The notes under the pieces were generated by a model. That model was given only the letters and a program-made list of their open reading frames with translations, was not told the DNA's origin and made no database searches. From NCBI GenBank assembly GCA_030144725.1, contig JASKMD010000020.1, forward strand, positions 5,995,620 through 6,059,619: a stretch of 64,000 nucleotides of DNA, in the 5' to 3' direction. The position numbers and the translations under genes are program-made. Numbering within the stretch: position 1 is the first letter of the stretch; each line of letters starts with the position of its first letter. Shown here piece after piece: positions 46,001-56,797 of this stretch. Origin of the DNA: Haematococcus lacustris (taxonomy: Eukaryota > Chlorophyta > Chlorophyceae > Chlamydomonadales > Haematococcaceae).

Positions 46001-47819
46001 GGGCAGGGGCAGGGGCAGGGGCAGGGGCAGGGGCAGGGGCAGGGGCAGGGGCAGGGGCAGGGGCAGGGGCAGGGGCAGAGTTAGGGGCAGAGTTAGGGTT
46101 AGCTAGGGTGACTAAGCCCTGCTGGTTCGACAAGGATTACTTGCTGTGCACGAGCTGGGCACCTGCCTGGGTGCCTGTTTAGGCGCCTGGCTAGGCTGTT
46201 CCCTGCTGGTTTCAGGCCGCAACCTTGCTGTCCCCCTTGCAGCCCCAGCTGACTGGCACTGCCACCCTCTGCCGTCTTGACCTGCCAATAAGGCCTGGCC
46301 CTGGCTCTGCCCCCAGGCCCGCCCTCATCAAGGGTGTGAAGCTGCGGCCAGGCCTCGACGCCTCTGCGCTGCTGGCACCCATCCCTCCCCAGCCTTCAGC
46401 GCGGGAGGTGGCTGCTGAGCAGGAGCTGTTGGCCCGCCTGTACGCCCACGCCCCAGAGATGGCCGCCCTGCCACAGCCCCTGCCCCCCCTGCTGCTGGAG
46501 GTGTCCCAGGTAGGAGACTTGGGGGAGAGCAGCAGCAGGCCACAGCTGGAAGTGTGCCCCCAGGCTGTTGGGCCAGTAGGTACCGACCTTGTTAAGGCTG
46601 GAGCCGGCCCTGACAGTCTTGTAGCTGCTTCCAGCCTGCTGTCCTGAACGACCCTGGTGGCCTAGTGGACATGGCAGTGAAGCATGAGCCCAATGGTGGG
46701 TTTGTGATAGGGCCCGGCTCCACCAAAGGCAGCCCCATGCGGTCCCACCTGTGAACCCTGACCTGTCTGTAGCACTGTGAGCTGGAAGGGGGAGCAGCAG
46801 CAGCAGCAGCAGCAGCAGTGATGCCAGGCTGCACACACAGCCTGCCACTGCTGCCACTGCCGCGGCTGACCTAGGCTGCAGGGCAGGTTGGCCGTACCTT
46901 AGTTGCCATGCACCCCCCTGGCCAGGATTATCCTGCTGTGCAAGCAGCAGCCAGACCAACCTCTTGCCAGCACCCCTGATGCCCTACACGTGATATGAGC
47001 CAGTCAAGCAGCAGGCCAGCCAGCCACGCACCACCTTCCTTCCACCTGCCTGCCCGCCTGCTGGCTTGACCCCCCTGGCTGCCTGACCACCCGCTCCCCC
47101 CTGCCTGCTGCCCAGGACCCTGACGCAGACTCAGGCGAGCCAGGGGTGTGGGACGTGCCCGCCTGCTGTGTCTGGACTCCCCCCGGCCTCCAGCTGCTGC
47201 CCAACACGGCCCTGGAGGGCGGCACCGACACCTTCCAGGCAGCTGCTCAGCAGGTGGGCGGTGCGGCTGCTTCCACCAGGTGGACCTCAGCCCCGGCCCT
47301 TGTTATTTCCCCCCTGCTGCCGCTCCTGATGTGGGCAATAGGACCTGTGCACGGTCATAGCCTGCTCATGCCTGCCGCAGGTCAGGCTTAGCCCTAAGAT
47401 GAGCCCCAAGCTCCAACACCAACACCAATACCAACCCTAACCATAACCATAACCCTAACCCTAACCCTAACCCTAACCCTAACCCTAACCCTAACCCTAA
47501 CCCTAACCCTAACCCTAACCCTAACCCTAACCCTAACCCTAACCCCAATCATCCCCCACGCCTTGAACCCATGCCTGAACCCATGCCTGCCCCTTGCAGC
47601 TGCTGGCTGACCTGAGCCAGCCCAGTCCAGGCCTGACCTGCTGGGGTCCCAGCGCTGGCCTCAACCTCACTCCTACACCCGCACCCTCTGCTACGGGCGC
47701 CTTGGCCTGCTGCGGGTCAGCCCCTGCCCCTGCCCCTCGCACTGCTGTCAACACGGCTCCTGGAGCAGGCACCACATCAGCAGGGCCCAGCCAACACCTT
47801 CTGCTGCGCACATCCAACC

Positions 47820-47856
<37 letters not shown>

Positions 47857-47865
47857 GCCAGCAGA

Positions 47866-47899
<34 letters not shown>

Positions 47900-50800
47900 G
47901 CCGCCAGGGCTATGGTACGCAGAGCTGGCGGTAGCAGATTTGGTCTATCAGCACCAACTCCCAGTCAGGCTGGTAGCTGCCAGGCAGGACGACCCCCCTC
48001 CCAGGCTGCTGCCCCTGCCACCCCTGCTGCTGCCCTGGTCAGCCACTGGGTCATCGCCTCCAACACCCAGCTCATCAGCCAGACGCAGGAAGCTGCCCAG
48101 CAGCTGCTGACTCAGCAGCGGCAGCAGCAGCTGAGCCAGGCCAGCCAGCGGCAGGACTGGGGCTGCGATGGCAAGGGGGGAGGGCCAGGCGGGGTGGGCC
48201 TCTGGGAGCAGGGGGCAGGGGGGTCCCACTGGGGCGGGGAGGGGCAGGGCAGTGGCCCAGAGCAAGGGGCAGGGGATGAGGGACAGCAGGGGGCGGAAGG
48301 GGACGCCCTGGTGAGGGGCATCCTGGCAGCCCGGCCAGCCGCCCGGCAGGAGGAGCGGCAGCTGTGGGGCCAGCTGGAGTCAGTGCTGTCCGCCAGGCTG
48401 CAGGTGTGGAGCCTCGTCAGGGTCAGGGCCGTCATCCTGCTGCTGGCTGCTTATGCAGTCCTAGATTGAGCTTCATGCCAGTGGTGGTGGTCAAGCATAG
48501 ACGGGGTGTGCCCTGCCACGCAAATGACTGCATGCCCACCTGCTGCACTGCCTGCCCCAGCCAGCTGCCCCCGGCCAGTGCCTCCCTCTGGGCACAGTGC
48601 ACTGCACTTTGGTGGAGACGGTTCCTGTTGTGGAGAGTGCCTGTTCAGGCGACACTGTCAATGGGGCAGGGGTGCAGGGCGGGGTCAAAGCAGGATCAGG
48701 GAACGGGCTGCGTTGCTGCCCTGCTGCCCTGCCATCCTGTCGCCCTGCCACGTGCCTCATGCCTCATGCCCCGTGGGTGCCTTGTTGGTCTTCCTGAGGG
48801 TCGTCTGCTGGTTGGCAGCTGGCCAGGCCTGGTGACAGCCCGCAGGGGGCGCAGGCAGCAGGGGGGTGAGGGCCAGGGTGTAGAGTGCAGGTGTAGGGTG
48901 TAGGGGTTGGGGGTGAGGGGGGTCAAGGTGTAGGGCAAGAGCAGCAGCGCAGTGTCAAGGAGTGCTGTGCCAGTGAGCAGGAGCTTCTTGCTGTACACCC
49001 CACCTCACACTCGCGTTCAGGATAGTCAGGGCTGCAGCATGAGGTGCTGTGAGGATCCTCATCCTGCCGCCCTCCGCACCCTCCACACTGCCTGCGCTGC
49101 CATCCTGACCCAGTCCAGCCCCTGGACAATGCCTTAGGTGCACAGCCTCAGGCGCTGGTGGCTCATCAGGACACCAGTGGTGCCGGCGCTGCCATCCTTC
49201 CCCTCTCTGCACCCCCCAGCTCCATGCCCCGCCTGCACCTGCCCTCACAGGAAGCGCAGGCGGAGGCTGCAGCCGCCCAGGCAGGCAGCCGGCCCCCCGC
49301 CCTGCCCCGCTCCACCGCCGCACTCAGCCGCTCCCTGCTCTCCTCGGCCCTGGCCTCAGCCCGCGGGGCCAGGCGGGGCGCAGGGCAGCCGGGGCTGCTG
49401 GCCAGGCCAGGCCAGGGCGGTGCGGTCGCCCCCAAGCTGGCAGCCAGGGTAGGGCCAGGCAAGAAGGGAGCGGCAGCAGCAGGGGTGCCTACCAAGGCTG
49501 GGCCAAAGGATGTGGGGGGCAAGGCGGTGAAGGAGGGCAAGGCGGTGAAGGAGGGCAAGGCTGTGAAGCAGGCCAGGGCAGCCAAGGCGGGCCCTGTCAC
49601 GAAACCAGGCGCGGTATCCAGTGCTGTTGGCAGCGCTGTGCAAGCTCACGGGGCAGATTTGCCTTCAGTGCCTGCGGCTATTGCAGTGGGTGAGGCAGGG
49701 AGCGCTGGCGGTGTGCCTGGACCACTGGTGCTGCCTGGTGAGGGGACCTTGGCCCCAGGGGGGGAGGTGCAGGGGCAGGGGGGGCAGGGGCAGGATGGCA
49801 GCAGCAGATCAGAACAGGGCCAGGCGGCAGCTCTGGCACCACCTGGTGCTGCAGAGGTCCAACAGTTTCAGCCAGCAGCGGCAGCAGCAGCAGCAGGTGT
49901 TGAGCAGCCAGGGATAGTGTTACCCGGCCCGGCTGCTGACAGCAGCAAGGCGCCACTCAGCAAGCCAGCAAAGGGCAAAGGCACAAAGGCCAAAGCGAAA
50001 GAGGCCCGGCCTGCCTCAGCCGAGGCTGGACCCCCAGCCCCCAAGAAGATCAAAGCCAGCGCGCCTAAAGCAGCTGCAGCAACAGGGCCTCAGCTGCCCA
50101 GCCAGGCATTGGAGGGGGTGCCGGCTGCAGGTGCCCAGGGGCAGCTGGCGGGCCCCGCATCAGTCAGCCTGTCGGGGCCTGCTTCAGGCGCAGAAGGCGG
50201 CGCCAAGGGCTCAGGGGCGGCACAGGGCTCTCAGCGCTCTGGCGGTGTTGTGGTGCCAGCGGCACTGGATGCTGCAGCCGGCCAGCAGGCTGCCAGGGGT
50301 GAGGCAGCGGGCAAGGAGGCTGCAGGCCGCAAGCGCACCAAGGCAGCTGACCTGGACCTGGCCGCCGTGGAAACCAAGGTGACGGCTCACTCCTCACACT
50401 CCTCACACTCCTCACACTCCTCGCAGAGGACTAGGTGGAGGTATGGGGCTGTGTGCTGCTGGAAGGCCTAGGCAGCTGGGTGGGAGCTGAGTGGAAGCTG
50501 CTGAGTTGGCTTGCTTCTGTGGCGGTCTGTGGAGCTACGGAGCAGTCTGTGCAGCTGGTCAAGAACTACCAGCACTGGCTTCAGGCCGCCATGTCAGCAG
50601 AGCAGCCTGTAGGGGTTGGTTCAGAGATGGAGCCTGTAGAGTGAGAGTGGACATAAGAGTGAGAGTGTAACTAGACCCAGCTAGGCCTCCCATGCCTCCC
50701 CACTGCCTTGTGCCCTGCAAACTGCATCGGTCAAATGAAGCAGAGCTGCATTGGGTTTGATCATCGTCAGGGTCCGGATTGGGTAAGGGTTGGTCGTCAG

Positions 50801-51052
50801 GGTTCGCATGATGTCATGGGTTCGAACCCTGAGGCGACATTTGCTGTTGCTGGCCTGCAGGTCCAAGAGCGGACCCAGCAGGGCCAGGCCATGCGGCTGC
50901 GGGAGCTGAGCGTGCCGGAGCTGCAGTGCTGGCTGCGCGGCCGCAAGCTGGCGGTGGGCGGCAAGAAGGGCGACCTTGAGGCCCGCATTGCCCTGGCTCT
51001 GGGCCTGGCCCTGCCTGGAGCCGCTGCCACCACCCCAGCCACTGCTCCCTGA
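43013..51052 (+). CDS. Large SAP-domain protein, multi-exon
   Basis: Exons read in phase: 43013-43297, 43382-43594, 44438-44504, 44553-44612, 45169-45376, 46243-46509, 47116-47253, 47600-48403, 49119-50378, 50546-50608 and 50861-51052. One junction is unresolved: 45376 ends in phase 2 and 46243 needs phase 0, so a small exon is probably missing. The C-terminus is a SAP motif (LRELSVPELQCWLRGRKLAVGGKKGDLEARI), a helix-extended-helix fold that binds AT-rich DNA or RNA. Before it lie an Ala/Pro/Lys-rich basic region with KAVKEGKAVKEG repeats (about 49500-50340) and a Gln/Ala-rich part with a poly-Ala tract. The N-terminal 400 residues match no family I recognise. A nuclear chromatin or nucleic-acid role is inferred from SAP and basic composition only. 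The ATG at 43013 is the first in frame, but an upstream exon is possible. Confidence 0.65.
45988..46078. repeat. (GGGGCA)n microsatellite
   Basis: About 15 GGGGCA hexamers in an intron of the SAP-domain gene, ending in AGTTAGGG-like variants. Confidence 0.95.
47452..47545. repeat. Interstitial telomere-like (CCCTAA)n array
   Basis: About 15 perfect CCCTAA units, with degenerate ACCATAA and ACCAATA units before and CCCCAATC after. It lies in the intron between exons 47116-47253 and 47600-48403. Exons on both sides show that it is internal and not a chromosome end. Confidence 0.95.
50793..50838 (+). other. tRNA-like B-box motif in an intron
   Basis: GGGTTCGAACCC (50818-50829) matches the Pol III B-box/T-loop pattern. 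It is enclosed by GTCGTC and GGCGAC, which can pair with one G-U. At 46 nt it is too short for a tRNA. It resembles the T-arm segment in the LTR of element 1. Confidence 0.35.
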
Positions 51053-51332
51053 TGAGCAAGCTGTGTGCAGAGCAGGTCAGACGGTGAAGGCTGCCAGAGA
51101 GGCTTAGGTCAGGAGCTGGCATGGAAGAACAGTCCATGGCCCATGCCCATGGTATTGGCAGGGGTGAATGCAAAGGCAGGGGTGCATGGCTGCTTTTAAA
51201 ATGCCATGGAGGGTCTCTTGTCCTCTAGAGAAGGTCACTGGGGAGGGTGGGAAAGGGTTGGTGTGGTGAAGTTGGGTTTGATGACCTTGTGCCCCCTCCT
51301 GGGGCATTCTGCCATATTAAGGGCTGCTGCCC

Positions 51333-51578
51333 AGTCAGATGGGCTGGCCCCAGCTCCATTGCTGGATGGAAGTGTGTGTGACAGCTACGGTGGAGGGAGT
51401 ACGGGGCTCCAGCCAAGTGGGCAGCACTGCTCCTGCTGCCGGTGCCGAGCCAGGCACAGTCAGAGGGGCTGGCCCCAGCTGCATAGTTGGATAGAAGCGC
51501 GCATGACAGTTACGGTGGAGGAAGTACGGTGTTCCAGCCGAGTGCGCAGCGCTCCTCCTGCTGCCGGTGACCATCAGT
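51333..51578. repeat. Diverged tandem duplication of about 123 bp
   Basis: CAGTCAGATGGGCTGGCCCC... at 51333 and CAGTCAGAGGGGCTGGCCCC... at about 51459 continue alike through GACAGCTACGGTGGAGG and CTCCTGCTGCCGGTG, at an estimated 85% identity by eye. It lies just downstream of the SAP gene. Confidence 0.8.
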
Positions 51579-52572
51579 TCCCCTCCCCGCTAACCCTGGC
51601 GTTTACTTATGGGGCTTGGACGGTGTGAGGGGGTGGGCAGGATGCATCCGCAGGTGGTTGCTGCAAACCGGGCCAGGGGGCACAGGATAGGTAAGGGTTA
51701 GGGTGAAGGTGACAGTTGGGCAACTGGTTGCTTAAGGAGCGTAGGCCCAACACAGAGACCTGCAGGCCAGGTTGTCAAGAGAGGCCCACGGCAGTGTTGC
51801 ATGTAAGGGCAGGTAATGGGTCTTTTCGGCAGAGGCAGAGTTAGTGGCCTGGGAATGTAAAGCGAATACTAGCCAAGGGCATGAAGACCTGAAGGGGCCG
51901 GCGTGGGTTACCCACAAACACCAATGCTGTTGAGGTCTCTTTGCGGCTGGACAACGTACTTTAGCGGCAGCAAACATACTTCAGCGTTGAGGCAAGAAGG
52001 TGTGTTTTAACCATTCCAGTTCCAGGCTGAGGCGTGTTTATTTCCAAACCATTCCCGACAGCCTTGCCAATCCTGACAATGTTTAACAGAGGAAAGGGAA
52101 GCAAGAGGAGCGTAACAGGGGAGGGAGGGAGGGAAGAAGAACATGAGGGTGTTACGTGAACATGCTGAGTAGGATTGCATGCGGATCAAAGACTTCTAGT
52201 CCCATGTGAGAAGTGTATGTGGTGAGGTGTTCTGAGGATGGGTCAGATTCCCAGGGAGATGGACTGCGCCCTGCTCTGTGACGGATACCTATTACGGATA
52301 CTGCCGCTAGTCGCTAAAGGACGGTGGAAGGGGTCGGAAGAGCGTGAAAGGGGAGGGTAGCAGGAGCAGCGTAAGCCTTAAATGGGAGGGAGAGCGGGAA
52401 AGAAAAACGCGCACACAACTTTTACAGGGCTGCTAACATTCAATTGATAGTACATAACACAATCCAGTGTATAAAGTACAACGCAGCGCTGCGGCCTTGA
52501 CATGCCCTTTTCATTAGTCATGCAGTTCTGAAGAGTGCGACGACATCATCATCACAAATGTCACCATCCACA
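51579..52572. other. Intergenic region, no gene seen
   Basis: The convergent 3' regions of the SAP-domain gene (+) and the BAG gene (-). No supported reading frame. The part near 52400-52570 is AT-richer and probably holds the BAG 3' UTR. Confidence 0.5.
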
Positions 52573-55500
52573 TCAAGATGTCATTTGAACAACACGCGCT
52601 GTCAGCGCGCGCAGCAACTCCTGCTGCGCTTGCATTTGTTGCCTCATCGCTTCCAACTGTGCAACCAGATGACCATTGCTCCGCCTTGAGGCTGATGACA
52701 ACGCACCAGCTTGTGACCGCGCCGGTCGCGCCGACTGCTTTCCCGGTGACCCGACCCGCGGATAAGGGCGGCGACACTCCTCGCCACAAGCGGAAGTCTC
52801 ACGGCGCAGTGTTAAAAGCGGAGCCCGGCGCGCAGGTTGGTCGCGGCCTAGCTGCTTCACTGTCTTTGCTGATAACATCGGCGCGGGAACATGTCGGACA
52901 TGACTGGGAATCAAGTGGCTGTGAAGGCGGCGGTGAGAGGATTTGTGTACAGTTGCCTTCACAGGGCATTGCGTTGCAATGGGGAGATGTGTATCTGCTA
53001 CCACTGCTGCTGCTGCGAAGGCAGGGGGCGTGGGCGAAGCTGCCTCCACCTCTGCTGCTGCTGTGGGGGCAGGGGGGGCGGGCGAAGCTGCCTCCACCTC
53101 TGCTGCTGCTGCTGCTGCGGGGGCAGGGGGGGCGGGCGAGGCTGCCTCCACCTCTGCTGCTGCTGCTGCTGCTGCGGGGGCAGGGGGGGCGGGCGAGGCT
53201 GCCTCCACCTCTGCTGCTGCTGTTGCTGTGGGGGCAGGGGGGGCGGGCGAGGCTGCCTCCACCTCTGCTGCTGCTGTGGGGGCAGGGGGGGCGGGCGAGG
53301 CTGCCTCCACCTCTGCTGCTGCTGCTGCTGTGGGGGCAGGGGGGGCGGGCGAGGCTGCCTCCACCTCTGCTGCTGCTGCTGCTGTGGGGGCAGGGGGGGC
53401 GGGCGAGGCTGCCTCCACCTCTGCTGCTGCTGCGGGGGCAGGGGGGGCGGGCGAAGCTGCCTCCACCTCTGCTGCTGCTGCGGGGGCAGGGGGGGCGGGC
53501 GAAGCTGCCTCCACCTCTGCTGCTGCTGCGGGGGCAGGGGGGGCGGGCGAAGCTGCCTCCACCTCTGCTGCTGCTGCGGGTGCAGGGGGGGCGGGCGAGG
53601 CTGCCTCCACCTCTGCTGCTGCTGCTGCTGTGGGGGCAGGGGGGGCGGGCGAGGCTGCCTCCACCTCTGCTACTGCTGCGGGGGCAGGGGGGGCGGGCGA
53701 GGCTGCCTCCACCTCTGCTGCTGCTGCTGCTGCGGGGGCAGGGGGTGCAGGTGTGACTGCCTTCACGCCTACTGCTGCTGCGTTGGACAACTTCTGGAGA
53801 GCAGCCGTTGCCTGCAAACAAGATCACAGCACGAGCATGTGGAGCTCGCCCTGAGCTGTCCACAATACCTGCGCTGCGCTGTGCACTGCAGGATGACCAG
53901 CGCATGCAACAACACCCACTCCATCTCCAAGGCAGACACACATCACACCATATCGCACCGTATCACACAACAACACACCCATTCCTGCCAGTGCACTACA
54001 AGCTTACTACATCCATGCCGTTGTTCTAACTGCTCAGTTTCCCACCCGTGCAACAGGCACTTGAGCATCACAAGCCGGCTGCTTCAACAATGCCCTTGCC
54101 ACCCATGCTCATGCAGAGTGGCTGCTTTGCACCAGGAGCAGTGTTCGCTGCTGTGGCGCTGACGCGGTGGGTTGCACACGCTCCACACAGCCTGCCCCAC
54201 TCCTCACCTGGTCCTGCAGAGCCAGACCCCTGGCGGTCAGCCGCTTGCGCACTGCCCTCAGCTCAGGGCGCTGCAGACAGGCCAGCCCGTCCAGCGCTAG
54301 CACCACTCGCATGGCGCGCTCGCCCACCTCCAGCAACCGCTTGCGGCAGCATCGCTGACCTGCTGCCACGCTGCTGCCACCCTCCGCATCAAGGCCTGCG
54401 AAGAAGAGGAGGATAACAGTTGGCGGGCACGTGGTCAGTTTAGCTGACATCTGGCATGGTGCAAGCGCATGGATTAGGTGCATGGATAGGAATGATTGGC
54501 AAGTCAGAGGTCCTGCCATGTGTGACACTAGTGCCGTCCAGGTGCACAGTAAAGTGCATGGGCATGTGCACGGTAAAGTGCATGGGCATGTGCATGGGCA
54601 TGTGCACAGGTGGACAGCAGACAGTCATCACGGCCATCACTGTCACTCACCCCGAGCTCCAGTCCCAGCGCCCTGACCGCCTCCAGCCGCCTCCTTGTCT
54701 GCCTCCCCAGCTGGCCCCACACACTCCTTGAACAACGCCTCAGCCGCTGCCAGCTGTGCGGCCTGCTGGCGTAGGGTGAGCAGCACCTGGCCCTGGCCCC
54801 AAATGCGCCAGCCCCGCCACACGCGCTGGATCAGCCGGGCAGCGCCTGACTTGGTGAGACGAGGCCTGGCTGCCTGCGGCTTCACCTCACCCTGCCCTGA
54901 CACACTGTCGGGGCGGGGGTTGCTGGGTGAGGGTGCAGCAGGCTTGGTGGAGGGGTGGGAGGCGTGGGAGAGGGAGCTGGGCAGGGGAGGGGCCGGTGCT
55001 GCGGCTCGGGCAGCAGACTTTAAGCCACGAAGCCTGTCTGGGGTGGAGGGTGGGGCGGCGGCTGAGGAGCAGGAGGAGGAGGAGGAGGAGGAGGAGGAGG
55101 AGGAGGAGGAGGAGGAGCTGGGGCTGCGTTGCTTGCTGTGCTGTGTTGCGGGCTGCAGCAGAGCTTGGGGCGTGCGGGAGGAGGGAGAGGAGGGCGGGTG
55201 GGCGGTTGGTGCGCGCCGCTTGATGCTGATAGGCTGCTGCTGGGCGGCAGAGGGAGCTATCAGGGTGACGGGGATTGACAGGGAGGGTGTGTGGCCTGCA
55301 CGAGCAGAGGGGTGTTGCTCGGCCTCGCTGGCCACTGGCTGCTGTGGCCTGGCAGCTGCGCCACGCACTGGCTGCTGCCAGGCATACGGGACACGGTGCT
55401 GCTCCTGTCCCTGCTGCTGCTCCGGCTGCTCCTGTCGCTGAGCCTGCTGCTGCAGGTGTGGAACCAAGATTTGCAGGGGTGGAGCCCAGCCGGCTGTCAC

Positions 55501-55842
55501 CTCCTCAGCAGGCTCCCTGTAGTGAGTGCAGGCTGGGCATTGCTGAGGCTGAGGCAGCGCAACGTAACCAGGTGGCAAGGCATGATGGCAGCCGTACGGG
55601 GTGGCGTATGCCGAAGGGTGGTAGAATCCGCCGTCTGGAGTAAACTGCGCAGGACAGCTGTAGCCGCCGCGGGGGTAGAACTGCGGGGTGCATGCTGCTG
55701 CGGGATAGCATCCGCGAGGTGTAGCACCGCAAGGCTTGAGCTGCGGGACTGGACGCAAGCACGCGTAAGGACATGGCTGCTGTGCATAGAGTTTCGGTTC
55801 AGGCTGGTCACTTTCAAAATCGGGAACTAGCTTCCAAATCAT
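52573..55842 (-). CDS. IQ-motif/BAG-domain co-chaperone-like protein with coding VNTR
   Basis: Three minus-strand exons join in phase: 55842-54651 (phase 1), 54395-54208 and 53811-52573, giving 872 residues. ATG 55842 begins MIWKLVPDFE. Residues 1-330 are Pro/Gln/Ser-rich with Tyr/Pro/Cys-rich repeats and a poly-Ser run. An IQ motif (LIQRVWRGWRIWGQ, about 336-350) should bind calmodulin and is followed by a helix (LLTLRQQAAQLAAAEALF). Exon 2 supplies two BAG-like helices (RLLEVGERAMRVVLALDGL; PELRAVRKRLTARGLALQDQ). IQ next to BAG is the layout of plant BAG5/BAG6-type proteins, which bind Hsp70 and calmodulin. Exon 3 begins ATAALQKL, carries 14 EVEAASPAPPAP repeats, and ends in a coiled coil (AQLEAMRQQMQAQQELLRAL) and VVQMTS. 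Attaching exon 3 to the BAG exons rests on matching phase and splice sites. HSE-like sites lie upstream. Confidence 0.7.
53010..53750 (-). repeat. Coding minisatellite, EVEAASPAPPAP units
   Basis: Fourteen tandem copies of a 45-57-bp unit (GGGGCAGGGGGGGCGGGCGA on the plus strand, then a conserved block and a CTG run). Length changes are all multiples of three and lie in the poly-Ala linker. All frames on both strands are open across it, which creates long false ORFs. Confidence 0.9.
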
Positions 55843-55893
55843 CGTGTCGCAGGATATTTCTGGATATGTGTCGGCATCATATGGAAGTGGGTC

Positions 55894-55972
55894 TCTATAT
55901 ATCTAGGTGTGGGGCACTAGAGAGTTCCCGAACATCTAGAACCCTAGGAGCCGCGATACGTCTAGAAGCTCG
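55894..55972 (-). promoter_or_regulatory. TATA box and heat-shock-like elements of the BAG gene
   Basis: TATATAT at 55896-55902 lies about 55 bases before the ATG on the minus strand. Further upstream are TTCCCGAA (55925-55932, a perfect TTCnnGAA), TCTAGAA (55935-55941) and TCTAGAAGCTC (55961-55971), imperfect HSE units. BAG genes of this type are heat-inducible in plants, so the arrangement is biologically sensible, but it is inferred from short motifs. Confidence 0.5.
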
Positions 55973-56139
55973 CAGGAGGTCAACGATGTGCGAGAACAAT
56001 ACATCACGGCAGCAAGTATGATGAGAGTCCCACGACGCAGGCAAAGATGTAGAGCAGACACGGCAGTGGGAGCGTGTGCTGAAGCGAATCCCCTGGCTGG
56101 CGAATTCCTGGCTGGCGGATTCCTGGCTGGCTGACCCCT

Positions 56140-56225
56140 GGCTGGCGGAAGCTGGCCAGGTGGATTACCACCAGGCACAGTGGGGCAGGTATTGGGAGTG
56201 TTTTCATGATTGTCAGAAGCGGCCA
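56140..56225. repeat. Dispersed repeat, copy 1
   Basis: About 85 bp (GGCGGAAGCTGGCCAGGTGG through GATTGTCAGAAGCGGCC) recurs with few changes at 61293. It is preceded by four degenerate CCTGGCTGGCGGATT units. Confidence 0.85.
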
Positions 56226-56404
56226 GCTGGGGACTTGTCAGCCTGGATGCCTGCTTTGGTTCAGACTCAGGGACAGAAAGGCCGGCTGGGGGAGGGGCAT
56301 CCCAGACTCGTTTACCTCCCTGACGCAAGCAGCTTCGTGCTCCATCCAAGCAGTGCATGAGTCCCACACACGTGTAAGCTGCGGGCATTGCGAGTGCTGT
56401 ACAT

Positions 56405-56610
56405 CAAGTAATGAAGCCAGCTGCTCCTGTTTCATGGCAGGGTGTGCATGAGTGGGCATGTTTAGAGCTGGAGAAGTGAGGCGTTGGTAGCCCTAGTCTA
56501 GGGTGGGCGGGAGGGTTATAACTGTTGATAACAGAAGCAAGCTGCTTCCTGGCCATGACATGGTGCACATGTGTGGGCGTGTGTAGAACCCAAGCAGCGA
56601 GGCGTTGGCG
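56405..56610. repeat. Diverged tandem duplication of about 118 bp
   Basis: GAAGCCAGCTGCTCCTG...GAGGCGTTGG at 56412 and GAAGCAAGCTGCTTCCTGG...GAGGCGTTGG at 56531 are related copies. No gene is evident in the surrounding 55973-56797 stretch. Confidence 0.65.
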
Positions 56611-56797
56611 GCAGATGACAAAGTACCTGGTCCAGTGAGGGAGGAAGGAGGGGGAGGTAGTGAAAGCCATAAGCTCTTCACGCTTGATGACACTCATCAC
56701 ACATCGTGAAGAGTGAGGCGGCCTTGCAGATTGTCATGGCTGGGGGTGATAAGTGGCTACCCACAGAACCAGTACTGCACACCAGGGGTCATGGCTG

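Noticed and set aside
47452..47545. Chromosome end
   Set aside because: Coding exons of the same gene lie on both sides of the CCCTAA array.
50793..50838. A functional tRNA gene
   Set aside because: Only 46 nt between the paired ends; no D arm, anticodon arm or A-box at proper spacing.
43013..51052. PIAS/SIZ SUMO ligase or Ku70 identity for the SAP-domain protein
   Set aside because: No SP-RING zinc ligands were found, and no von Willebrand A or Ku core motifs; SAP alone is not diagnostic.
52578..54162. Long plus-strand open frames across the coding minisatellite
   Set aside because: They exist because a GC-rich repeat of unit length divisible by three opens every frame. The minus-strand frame is the one continuous with spliced IQ/BAG exons and a unique coiled-coil end.
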